Shown: positions 18,416-26,043 of the stretch, in pieces
How the letters are laid out: every line of letters starts with the position of its first letter
Numbering within the stretch: the first letter of the stretch is position 1
Notes under the pieces: model-generated
The model's database searches: none
What the model saw: the letters and a program-made list of their open reading frames with translations, nothing else
What the model was told of the DNA's origin: nothing
Position numbers and translations under genes: made by a program
Source: an uncultured Lachnospiraceae bacterium
Lineage (GTDB): Bacteria > Bacillota > Clostridia > Lachnospirales > Lachnospiraceae
DNA length: 64,000 bases
Direction: 5' to 3'
NCBI GenBank assembly: GCA_944380185.1
Contig: CALWGV010000038.1
Span: 1 to 64,000, forward strand

Positions 18416-19223
18416 TACCGCCTTGCTTTCTTAACCGAAATTTGTGCAATACATCATAAAGAAACGTTGGCATTATTCCGACCAAAATTGGTCTAAGTAC
18501 AAAGCAATAATTCCAAGCCGGTAGTGACAGTTTTCGCACTACTAGGCATTTAACATATGCCTCATTAATTCTATAACGAAACTTTCTGCGACTGTAGGCA
18601 TTTCTGTCGTCTCTCATCTGGTATAATGGTTTATGAATGTTTTCCCCTTTAAATCCTGCCAAAAACATCTTAAACCACAGATGATAGTCTTCAACTCTAA
18701 GCAAATATTTCTTAATAGTGTAACCTTTTACTTTTTCATAAGCCTCTCTACGCACCATACATGCCGCATGGCAGAAAGGCGTATCCTTTACCAAATCATA
18801 TTTAGTCGGATTTGTAGGATGTGAAATATAGCCCCATACTCCAGTTTCATCAAAAAACTGCATGTCGCTACTGACAATTGCAATATCAGGGGTATTATCT
18901 AATACTTTCAGCTCCAATTCAAATCTATTCGGAACGCAACGATCATCCCCGTCCATCCTTGCAATATATTCTCCCTTTGCAATGCTAAGGCACTTGTTCA
19001 ATGTCGCATTTAGGCCTAAATTAGACTCATTCTTTAAAACTACTATTTTTTGTGGATATTTTTTTTGATATTCTAAAGCTATATTATATGTATTATCACA
19101 GGAGCCATCATCACACATGATTAATTCCCAATCATCCTCTGTCTGCTCAATAATACAATTAATTGCCTCAGCCAACGTATCTTGACAATTATATATCCCC
19201 ATAATCACACTTATTCTGGGCAT
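18405..19223 (-). CDS. Glycosyltransferase family 2
   Basis: This 272-residue GT2 enzyme shows ISVIMGIYNCQDTLAEAINC, WELIMCDDGSCDNTYNIALE, NLGLNATLNKCLSIAKGEYI and ARMDGDD. The MGIYNCQDTL and ARMDGDD patterns are like those of EpsE/amylovoran-type transferases. It lies 16 bp downstream of the polymerase gene and so is the second gene of the cluster. The donor is unknown. Confidence 0.9.
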   Translation of the reverse strand: MPRISVIMGIYNCQDTLAEAINCIIEQTEDDWELIMCDDGSCDNTYNIALEYQKKYPQKIVVLKNESNLGLNATLNKCLSIAKGEYIARMDGDDRCVPNRFELELKVLDNTPDIAIVSSDMQFFDETGVWGYISHPTNPTKYDLVKDTPFCHAACMVRREAYEKVKGYTIKKYLLRVEDYHLWFKMFLAGFKGENIHKPLYQMRDDRNAYSRRKFRYRINEAYVKCLVVRKLSLPAWNYCFVLRPILVGIMPTFLYDVLHKFRLRKQGGNDD

Positions 19224-19239
19224 ATGTTCCTCCTAAAAA

Positions 19240-20349
19240 TCAAATAAGCCCCCAGGCAATATGCATCTGGTAATAAAAATATATAATATAACAAATAATC
19301 GTCGCAAATAAGACAATTCTCTTTGATCCCTCTGTAAAAATGTTTTCAATCAACCACGGCAAGAGGATTCCCTGCGACATCAAATAGAAATATACAGGTA
19401 ATCTTCCTATAAATATTCCCGAAGAGAAAATCGAAATTGCAAAGATTCCAACTGCACAAATTCCGGCATTAACGCTTAAGTTTATTGCAGGGTTGTCTGC
19501 TTTTCGTATATATTTTAAACCGATCAAAGACAAGATTACAGGCATTGCATAAACAAGGACTCTGACCGGACTGGTTCCGTCATCTCCTTCTTGCTCCCAA
19601 GTCGATACTGCATCAGAGTATTGTGTATCAGCAAGGAGAAATTCCAAAAAATCTGTAAATCTATCTATCATCAAAATTATAATCAAGGAAGCTAACAAGG
19701 CAAATATAGTTTTTTTATTCCACGCTTTACCCTGAATAATAAATATTCCTGGCAGCATAATCAAAGCAGATGCATGGATCGAGGATGCAATCAATATCAA
19801 GATAATAGTCCATACATATTTTTTCTTTAATGATAGCATAATGGCAACTGTAGTTATACATACGGCCAAGAATTGCCGCATACCATTATGTATCCATGAC
19901 ATATAATCTGTTGACGCTACAAAAATAAAAATACTCAACCACAAATTACAAGAATATTTTCTATATACATATATCAAGCATAAAAATTGAATCAAAGCTA
20001 TAATTGCAAAAAAAATAACATCCGAGTTTCCAAATAAAGTCTTTATCAGAACCACCAAGGCAGAAAATCCTTGGTCCTTTTCTGCATTAACTATATAAGA
20101 CACTAAGCCAGAAAGACTAGCCGGTGCTTCTTCGAACATCTCTCGATAAGCATAAGTATCTCCCCAATTATCTGTGCGCAAACCCGCCCATATCACGTAA
20201 GGCATGATTAACAATATTGATGGAATCAATAACCAACATTTTTTTATTTCGCCCCCCATATTTTGGTTTTGCTTTGGAATAAAATAGGCCAGAAATAATC
20301 CTCCGGTAAACATCCAAATAAGCAGCCACCAATAATTAGTTAAAGTCAT
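19240..20349 (-). CDS. EpsG-like polysaccharide polymerase (Wzy role)
   Basis: This 369-residue membrane protein has about ten hydrophobic segments. YVIWAGLRTDNWGDTYAYRE and MSWIHNGMRQFLAVCITTVA are hallmarks of the EpsG family, which polymerises repeat units in the Wzx/Wzy pathway. I chose the ATG at 20349 with AGAGGGAG upstream; the 12 residues before it in the open frame lack a binding site. It is the first gene of the AT-rich cluster in the minus-strand direction, 103 bp after the peptidase of the modification operon. I see no terminator in the gap, so read-through is possible. Confidence 0.85.
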   Translation of the reverse strand: MTLTNYWWLLIWMFTGGLFLAYFIPKQNQNMGGEIKKCWLLIPSILLIMPYVIWAGLRTDNWGDTYAYREMFEEAPASLSGLVSYIVNAEKDQGFSALVVLIKTLFGNSDVIFFAIIALIQFLCLIYVYRKYSCNLWLSIFIFVASTDYMSWIHNGMRQFLAVCITTVAIMLSLKKKYVWTIILILIASSIHASALIMLPGIFIIQGKAWNKKTIFALLASLIIILMIDRFTDFLEFLLADTQYSDAVSTWEQEGDDGTSPVRVLVYAMPVILSLIGLKYIRKADNPAINLSVNAGICAVGIFAISIFSSGIFIGRLPVYFYLMSQGILLPWLIENIFTEGSKRIVLFATIICYIIYFYYQMHIAWGLI

Positions 20350-20452
20350 ATATCTCCCTCTTCTGTTATATCCAAAAAACTTCACACTTTCTTATACTTC
20401 TAAAGTCCTTTGGCTATACTTACTATATTTATACTAATATCTTCAATAATTC

Positions 20453-20908
20453 CTACTTTCCTAACCTCTTCAGCGCAGCATACGCTCTTTCAATCCCTCT
20501 TCTCACCGGTACGATACGTATCCACACATGTTCAAAAAACTCCCACCAGAAATCCCCCGGCTCTATAATCTTTCCCTTTCGCTTTACTTTGATAATCCGG
20601 GCAAATATCTGATCACGTCTGAGAGGCCCTTCGATCTGCGTCTGTGCATCTCCTACCATGTAGTAGCCTTCACGCTTTTTCTTATATACACGGTGCATCA
20701 CATACTGCCCGCTATCTCTCTGATAAAAGACCATGTCGCCGCGTCTCGGCTCTCGATCCGATTTAGTAAAGTAAATATAATCTCGATTATGACAGAGAAA
20801 GGGCGACATGCTGCTGCCCACAATCAGCATAGACACAACTTTACCTTCTTCTGCCACTGACCGCAGAACAGATACATATTCCCTTGTGTCCACTACATGA
20901 CCAGCCAT
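20453..20908 (-). CDS. S24/S26 family peptidase (Ser/His signal-peptidase-like)
   Basis: This 151-residue protein has the catalytic-serine box VGSSMSPFL and the second box GQYVMHRVYKK, followed by YYMVGDAQTQ. At the place where classical bacterial signal peptidase I has lysine there is histidine (MHR), as in SipW/archaeal-type enzymes. There is no clear N-terminal transmembrane anchor, unlike housekeeping leader peptidases. It is the last gene of the operon that also encodes a PqqD-like protein, radical SAM enzyme, kinase and exporter, so it is the best candidate for cutting the modified peptide (inference). Confidence 0.75.
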   Translation of the reverse strand: MAGHVVDTREYVSVLRSVAEEGKVVSMLIVGSSMSPFLCHNRDYIYFTKSDREPRRGDMVFYQRDSGQYVMHRVYKKKREGYYMVGDAQTQIEGPLRRDQIFARIIKVKRKGKIIEPGDFWWEFFEHVWIRIVPVRRGIERAYAALKRLGK

Positions 20909-20932
20909 GACCGCCCTCCTTCATTAGTTCGA

Positions 20933-22723
20933 TCAAAAATCCATCGCCATACGGCTGGACTCTTCTTCACTAAGTTCTGTTACCTTTGTCTCCATAACGC
21001 GGTACACACGCTGGCAGAGATTCAGCACGCTCGGCCGATGCGTCGTTACGATACATGTTTTGTTGGGATGCTGCCGGACAATATTGCGCAGCACTGTACG
21101 CTCTGTCGTCACATCAAGAGCAGATGTTGCTTCGTCCAGCAGCAGAATAGGCGAATTTCTCAGCACTGCCCGCGCAATGGCAATGCGCTGCGCCTGTCCT
21201 TCTGATAATCCTCTTCCTCGTTCACCTACATTGCTGTAAATCGTGTTCGGAAGCTTTCCTACGAAATCCCACGCGCAGGCCACCTTTAACGCCTCGATTA
21301 TCTCCTCATCTGTGGCGTCTTCCTTCACCATGCGCATGTTCTCGGCGATTGTTCCCGACAAAATCGTATTTCCCTGGGGAACATAGGCAAACAAATGCCG
21401 TGTCTCAGCATTCATCTCGATCTCCTGTCCATTGGAAGCACGCAGCTTTACCGTGCCGTCCTCCGGCCGCACCAGGCCCAGGATCAGCCGAATCATCGTC
21501 GTCTTGCCCTCTCCCGATGGTCCGACTAACGCCACGATCTCTCCCGGATTTGCTTCAAAGGAAGAATCCGTGATCACGCGAGTCCCTTTCACATAGGAGA
21601 AGTTCACATCCTGCATTCTGACTTCAAATCCATCCTTGGTGTACTTGTCCATCTCACTGCTCTCCGGAATATGTACCTCCTTCGGAAGCTGTACCAGCTC
21701 CCGGATGCGATGAGCGGATACTGAACTATTCAGAAAAGAAGGAATGATGGATACCACCCGATTGAACGCTGAAGAAAGGTTGCTTCTCTGCTGCAGAAAC
21801 AGCGTCATGGTTCCATATGTAATATCGCCTGTCCACAGACGAAACAGGCAATAGCCAAAAGCAGTAAACTGCACCAGCGTCCCCATTATCGTCATGAGAA
21901 TGCTGGTCTTAATGGAGAAGAGATTATATTTCAGGCTGATATCCCGAAATTTTCTCTGCCACCAGCGCATTTTTTTGCTGTAGTGGGGCGCGACGCCGAA
22001 AGATTTAATTGTATCGAAGTTGTAAATGGCCTCAACCTCGAAGGTCATTAGCTCCGAGCTCATCTCCCGGACCTTCTTGCTGTAATCCCTCTGCTTCTTT
22101 ATCATAAATCTCGACATCAAAAGCAGGAAGGGTGCGCTGGCAAGCGCCAGCACGGCCATGACCCAGTCATAGTGCAAGATAACGATAAAAGTCGCGACAA
22201 AATTATAAATGGCAATGATAATCGTGGGGAGCCAGCTGATGGCATTGCCGCTGACCGTCCCGATATCTCCGTTAAACCGGTTCAGGATATCGCCATTAGA
22301 ATACTTGTTGAGCGACAGCCAATCGGCGTCCACGATTTTATCAAAGATATCGGCCTGTATGTCGTTGTTGATATCAATGCTCAGTTTAGCCGTAATCCGG
22401 CTGATAACGCTGTTAAAGGCGAGACTAAACACCGTACTTCCCAGCATGATCGCAATCATCACCCATAATTGGCTCGTCTCATAGCCCGTGATGATATCGA
22501 TCATATATTTGCTCGCCACACTGCTGACCAGACCCATAGTGGTGCTGAAAACGCCCAGAATTATGTAAAAAGCGATTGCCCCTTTATATCTGGCGCTGTA
22601 AGTAAAAATCCACTTCCAGTCATCTATAATCTCGCCAAATGTACCATCTCTCCATCGGGAGATAAGTATGTCCAGAGACTCAAACGCCGGATTTTTATTT
22701 TGGCTCTGATTTTCTTCTTCCAT
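20933..22723 (-). CDS. ABC exporter, fused membrane and ATPase domains
   Basis: This 596-residue half-transporter has six hydrophobic segments in the first 320 residues (ABC_membrane fold), then an ATPase domain with Walker A GPSGEGKTT, signature LSEGQAQRIAIARAV and Walker B ILLLDEATSALD. It has no C39 peptidase domain, so it would need a separate protease; the next gene encodes one. I chose the ATG at 22723, which has CAGGAG upstream. It probably works as a homodimer exporting the product of the peptide-modification operon. Confidence 0.9.
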   Translation of the reverse strand: MEEENQSQNKNPAFESLDILISRWRDGTFGEIIDDWKWIFTYSARYKGAIAFYIILGVFSTTMGLVSSVASKYMIDIITGYETSQLWVMIAIMLGSTVFSLAFNSVISRITAKLSIDINNDIQADIFDKIVDADWLSLNKYSNGDILNRFNGDIGTVSGNAISWLPTIIIAIYNFVATFIVILHYDWVMAVLALASAPFLLLMSRFMIKKQRDYSKKVREMSSELMTFEVEAIYNFDTIKSFGVAPHYSKKMRWWQRKFRDISLKYNLFSIKTSILMTIMGTLVQFTAFGYCLFRLWTGDITYGTMTLFLQQRSNLSSAFNRVVSIIPSFLNSSVSAHRIRELVQLPKEVHIPESSEMDKYTKDGFEVRMQDVNFSYVKGTRVITDSSFEANPGEIVALVGPSGEGKTTMIRLILGLVRPEDGTVKLRASNGQEIEMNAETRHLFAYVPQGNTILSGTIAENMRMVKEDATDEEIIEALKVACAWDFVGKLPNTIYSNVGERGRGLSEGQAQRIAIARAVLRNSPILLLDEATSALDVTTERTVLRNIVRQHPNKTCIVTTHRPSVLNLCQRVYRVMETKVTELSEEESSRMAMDF

Positions 22724-22825
22724 CTGATCACTCCTGACTGTTCTGTGTAAATGCACATTCAGAATGCTCTGATGCCATTATACTGCTTCATTCACCAAAC
22801 AGTATACATTTCCCAATCGCAGCCG

Positions 22826-23755
22826 TCAAGCATCCAGACTCTGTAAAGTTTTTTCCAGGCATTCCACGGCCTCCTCGGAAATCGTACATCCCAGATGGAA
22901 CACCGGTACGTCGGTCACAAATGCTTCGATCAGGTCCAGCGTATGGATATGAGCCTCTGCGTTCCATTTATTTGCAGTGATCTGACTGTATAAAAGGGAG
23001 AACGCCCGCCCCGGATTTAGCCTCTCCGCATGGTTTTCTTTGGCCTGGCTCAGCATCACCACTGCGCTGATCGGGATCGCCTCATTGCTGCACACCTCGG
23101 ACGTACCGCACACCGGCCAGCCCTGGGCCGTCCAGCGGCCATCTATTCTTCCTAACAGAGCCCTGTCCCCGTTCACCGTACGGCTCCCTCTGTATTTTTC
23201 CCAAAGGTTGGCCTGTGTTGTTTTTCCCGTCTCCGAGGGGGCGGAGAACAGAATAGCCTTTCCCTTATACTCCACGTATGCGCAGTGCAGCACCATGCTG
23301 TCCCTCTTAATAAGCTGCCTCTCCAATGCCAGGAGAGACGTAAAAATCGGATCGAAATGCAGGTCGGAAATTTTGTCCTTCACAAGAGTAATCTCGGCTT
23401 GCTTTGGCGCCACTTCTCGATAGCAGGCATAGTAATCCGGACTTCCTTTTATCCCGATCAGCCGACTCTCCCCTGCCTCATTCTGGAATACAAGCAGATC
23501 TGGGCGGCGTGCTGCTATCTTCCCGTCCGGCTGCGGGAGATGATCGGACACTTCTATTTTGTAGGTATATTCCGGTATCGGATAACGCTGTGCTAATGCG
23601 CATATATCCGTTTGACGCATCGGATCTTCCAGCCCTTCCATCGGCTGATATCTATCCCCCTTGCATGCAAACTTCATGAAATTCTCCGGAGGGCTGATTT
23701 CCTCCGGATAGCACAGCTTGAATGTAAAATCACCAATCCGAAATATCCTTTCCAT
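22826..23755 (-). CDS. HPr-kinase-like P-loop protein of a peptide-modification operon
   Basis: This 309-residue protein has a C-terminal half resembling the HPr kinase/phosphorylase core. A P-loop lies at residues 172-180 (APSETGKTT), followed by RTVNGDRALL at the place of the second metal/substrate motif. Such HprK-like kinases are known in lasso and other RiPP clusters, where some phosphorylate the precursor. The N-terminal 150 residues are unassigned. The start overlaps the end of the radical SAM gene by 26 bp, which indicates coupled translation. Phosphorylation of the peptide is an inference. Confidence 0.75.
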   Translation of the reverse strand: MERIFRIGDFTFKLCYPEEISPPENFMKFACKGDRYQPMEGLEDPMRQTDICALAQRYPIPEYTYKIEVSDHLPQPDGKIAARRPDLLVFQNEAGESRLIGIKGSPDYYACYREVAPKQAEITLVKDKISDLHFDPIFTSLLALERQLIKRDSMVLHCAYVEYKGKAILFSAPSETGKTTQANLWEKYRGSRTVNGDRALLGRIDGRWTAQGWPVCGTSEVCSNEAIPISAVVMLSQAKENHAERLNPGRAFSLLYSQITANKWNAEAHIHTLDLIEAFVTDVPVFHLGCTISEEAVECLEKTLQSLDA

Positions 23756-24866
23756 TCTGCAAACTCTCCCATTCTTTTCTCAAGATTTCTAAAGACTCCT
23801 CTGCATAACGGCACATGTAATCCGGTACCCCGTCATAGCTTCCCGTCTCCAGAAGGGCGCTGGCCGCGCAGGTGCGGCAGAGATGACGCAGATGGCAGAC
23901 CGAGCACTTCGCATTCAGCAAAATTCTGCCGGTTTCCTCCACAATGTACTTCCACGCCGCCTCAAATCCGACATCAAACACGGACACAGCCGGCCCGCTT
24001 AAGATCACGCAAGGACGCATCTCTCCCTGCCAGTTTACCGTAAAAGAGCACTGTCCGGCCATACAAGCCATATGCCCTGGCACCTCCTGCGCCGGTGCCG
24101 GGTGATCCGCCTTCATTATCGACTGCTGCGCATATTGTGCGAACAGCTCCGGCCCCATTTCACGCTTCAAGGCATGGATTCTCGCCCTGGCCGCCTCCTC
24201 TGGCGACAGACGCGACTGCATATTGTAGGGCATCTCACGCTCTCTGGTTGCCGGCATCATGTAGGTATCGATCCGGACGGGGACGCCTGACTCCTGTTCT
24301 ATATCCAGGAGCTTATCCAGATCATCTTTATTGGCCCGTGTCAGGCTCCCTCCCACTTTTACGTCCACGCCATGCTCCCGCAGCAGCCGAATCCCTTTGA
24401 GCGTCCTCTCGTAGCCGTCAGAATAATGACACAATTTCGCATAAGTCTCCCGGCTAGCACCATAAAGGGTGACATTCACTCTCCTCGGTTTGTATTTCCC
24501 CAGAAACTCTGCCCATTCTTCGTCGATTAGCGTTCCATTGGTGTTGATCGTAATGATCATCCCCATCTCGCGCAGACCCAAATAAAGTCTTCTGAAATCA
24601 GGATACAGGAATGGCTCCCCTCCTGTCAATAGGAGAAAGAGCACTCCTGCCTTTTTCATCTGCTTTCCGATATCCAGCCACTCATCTGCCGTGCGCAGTC
24701 TTCCCTGCCGCTCCATCTCCTCCCGACTCAATCTGACATAGCACATGTCACAGTTCATATTGCAGAGGGGAAGCAGTTCGATGCTGCCGTTGGCAGGAGT
24801 GCGAGTACGCTTCGCCTGCTCGAGGAGCATGCGCTCGACAGTGGTTGCAGCTTCTAACTGTTCCAT
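23730..24866 (-). CDS. Radical SAM/SPASM peptide-modifying enzyme (locus 1)
   Basis: This 378-residue enzyme has the radical SAM cluster at Cys35, Cys39 and Cys42 (LCNMNCDMCY), the SAM-binding LLTGGEPFLYPDF and INTNGTLIDEEWA, and a C-terminal SPASM region with many cysteines (CMAGQC, RPCV, KCSVCHLRHLCRTC). SPASM enzymes of this type install cross-links or other changes in peptides with help from a PqqD-like chaperone. Its paralogue at 56368-57495 shares the exact cysteine positions. A hairpin separates it from the candidate precursor gene upstream, which could lower its expression relative to the precursor. Confidence 0.88.
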   Translation of the reverse strand: MEQLEAATTVERMLLEQAKRTRTPANGSIELLPLCNMNCDMCYVRLSREEMERQGRLRTADEWLDIGKQMKKAGVLFLLLTGGEPFLYPDFRRLYLGLREMGMIITINTNGTLIDEEWAEFLGKYKPRRVNVTLYGASRETYAKLCHYSDGYERTLKGIRLLREHGVDVKVGGSLTRANKDDLDKLLDIEQESGVPVRIDTYMMPATREREMPYNMQSRLSPEEAARARIHALKREMGPELFAQYAQQSIMKADHPAPAQEVPGHMACMAGQCSFTVNWQGEMRPCVILSGPAVSVFDVGFEAAWKYIVEETGRILLNAKCSVCHLRHLCRTCAASALLETGSYDGVPDYMCRYAEESLEILRKEWESLQNGKDISDW

Positions 24867-24890
24867 GGGATAATCTCCTTTCGCATTACA

Positions 24891-24923
24891 TGAAAATAGA
24901 CCGGAGAATTGTTCCGGTCTATT
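24891..24923 (-). terminator. Attenuator/terminator hairpin between precursor and radical SAM genes (locus 1)
   Basis: There is a perfect 11-bp stem (24895-24905 with 24913-24923) with a 7-nt loop. In the minus-strand direction it is followed by a short U-rich tail (TTTTCA). It sits 20 bp after the candidate precursor's stop. Such partial terminators commonly keep precursor mRNA more abundant than the downstream enzyme mRNA. Confidence 0.7.
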
Positions 24924-24943
24924 GTAGTTATGTGATTAAAGTA

Positions 24944-25348
24944 TTACGATCTTGTGACTTCCCATTCATTTTGATTTAAAGTAATAGTAGCATGTACATC
25001 ACCGTCTCCACGCCAAATTATTACAGGAATTTTTTCGTATTCAACATAATCCCAATCAAGGAAGCCATTCCGGACCCAGTGTCCCGTTTCATCACTTCCT
25101 CCATTTAATAACATATAACCACTTTCAAAATCAGATGTCGTAGAGGCTTCATGTTTCGCATCACACGCATGAAAGTAACGGCTTCCTCCCGCCGTTAGGT
25201 TAGTTCCATCAGCCAGATAAATATCGGCATGAGCACCACCACCAGCATTGCAATCAAACAAATAGGTTATTCCACTTTCACATCCTGCACAATACTCATT
25301 CGCCTCAAATTTCTGCACCATCGTTAATGGTCTTTTCCACGTTTTCAT
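24944..25348 (-). CDS. Candidate modified-peptide precursor, 134 residues (locus 1)
   Basis: This 134-residue protein, with a strong AAGGAGGAG site, has no family I can name. The N-terminus has Trp4, Pro7, VQ-x-F at 11-14 and NEYCAGC at 17-23. A matching motif occurs in the locus 2 candidate, so this is probably the recognition (leader) part. Cysteines are at 20, 23, 33 and 62; the rest is rich in Gly, Asp, Trp and beta-prone stretches. It lies between the PqqD-like gene (3 bp away) and the radical SAM gene. It is longer than most RiPP precursors, so it could instead be a small modified protein. Confidence 0.65.
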   Translation of the reverse strand: MKTWKRPLTMVQKFEANEYCAGCESGITYLFDCNAGGGAHADIYLADGTNLTAGGSRYFHACDAKHEASTTSDFESGYMLLNGGSDETGHWVRNGFLDWDYVEYEKIPVIIWRGDGDVHATITLNQNEWEVTRS

Positions 25349-25351
25349 CTT

Positions 25352-25714
25352 TTACTCCTCCTTTAATAAACCATAGTTTACATATTCTTTTATAAAATCA
25401 TTAATCCCTTGTTCCATCGTGCCATCCGGATCAGAATATTCTTTTCTGGCTTCGGCGACTGCCTCCTGCGCTGTATGGGGAGCTTGAAACAGCTTCCATA
25501 AAAAGCAGCAGGTCTCATTGAGCGATATTACAGTGTTTTCAAATACTCCCGCCTCGCCCACAGGCACCAACACAGCCTCGCCGGCCAGTTCCCTCAGAAG
25601 AAAATTATTATTTGCCCGGAATATCCCGACTTTCTCTCCCTTTTCCTTTTCCTCCAGATGATTCTGAAGCTCGGATTCGGAAAGCATCTCAGATGACGGA
25701 TTCTCTCTCTCCAA
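25352..25714 (-). CDS. PqqD-like peptide chaperone (locus 1)
   Basis: This 120-residue protein has a PqqD-type core. FRANNNFLLRELAGEAVLVP is followed by VISLNETCCFLWKLFQ and a helical end (GINDFIKEYVNYGLLKEE). PqqD domains bind the leader of a precursor and present it to a radical SAM enzyme. The first 30 residues are an acidic extension. It starts at TTG behind GGGGAGGAG. It is the first gene of the operon and has its own promoter (25746-25774). Confidence 0.82.
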   Translation of the reverse strand: MERENPSSEMLSESELQNHLEEKEKGEKVGIFRANNNFLLRELAGEAVLVPVGEAGVFENTVISLNETCCFLWKLFQAPHTAQEAVAEARKEYSDPDGTMEQGINDFIKEYVNYGLLKEE

Positions 25715-25745
25715 TATGCTCCTCCCCTGTTAATTCTTTATTTCC

Positions 25746-25774
25746 ATGATACCACAATCTATATAGATGTCAAT
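25746..25774 (-). promoter_or_regulatory. Sigma-A-like promoter for peptide-modification locus 1
   Basis: On the minus strand a TTGACA box (25769-25774) and TATCAT (25746-25751) are 16 bp apart, with a TG one base before the -10 (extended -10). The start of transcription would be about 25 bp upstream of the TTG start codon of the PqqD-like gene. Unlike locus 2, no inverted repeats flank it. Confidence 0.6.
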
Positions 25775-25942
25775 GGCAAAATACACGCATTTTGGCAGGG
25801 ATTTTCCCTTATTTTAAAACTTGAACAAATTCAAAACATTTTCGCCTTAAGAAATATAAGATATGCAGGTAAAATACAGGCAATAGGTCATAAACCATAA
25901 AAAGTCATCCTATCATTGGCAATATACCAGTAAGTTGCAGAT

Positions 25943-25972
25943 TTGACACATAACAATAGTTTATGCTATACT
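25943..25972 (+). promoter_or_regulatory. Sigma-A-like promoter for the dehydratase gene
   Basis: TTGACA (25943-25948) and TATACT (25967-25972) are separated by 18 bp, with TGC before the -10 giving an extended -10. It reads rightward into the gene at 26044 and is divergent from the locus 1 promoter. The 330-bp gap between the two divergent genes otherwise shows no gene. Confidence 0.7.
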
Positions 25973-26043
25973 GTGCAATGGCATCTAGTGATATGACATA
26001 AGGGAGAAAAGGATTTATGAATATAACGAAAGAGTGAAAAGGA

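Noticed and set aside
20350..20452. Promoter for the polysaccharide cluster in the AT-rich gap
   Set aside because: Several TATA-like stretches occur but none has a matching -35 box at proper spacing, so I could not support one.
20453..25714. Locus 1 as a lasso-peptide cluster
   Set aside because: Kinase, PqqD-like protein, exporter and peptidase are shared with lasso clusters, but there is no asparagine-synthetase-like cyclase and no transglutaminase-like protease, and a radical SAM enzyme is present instead.
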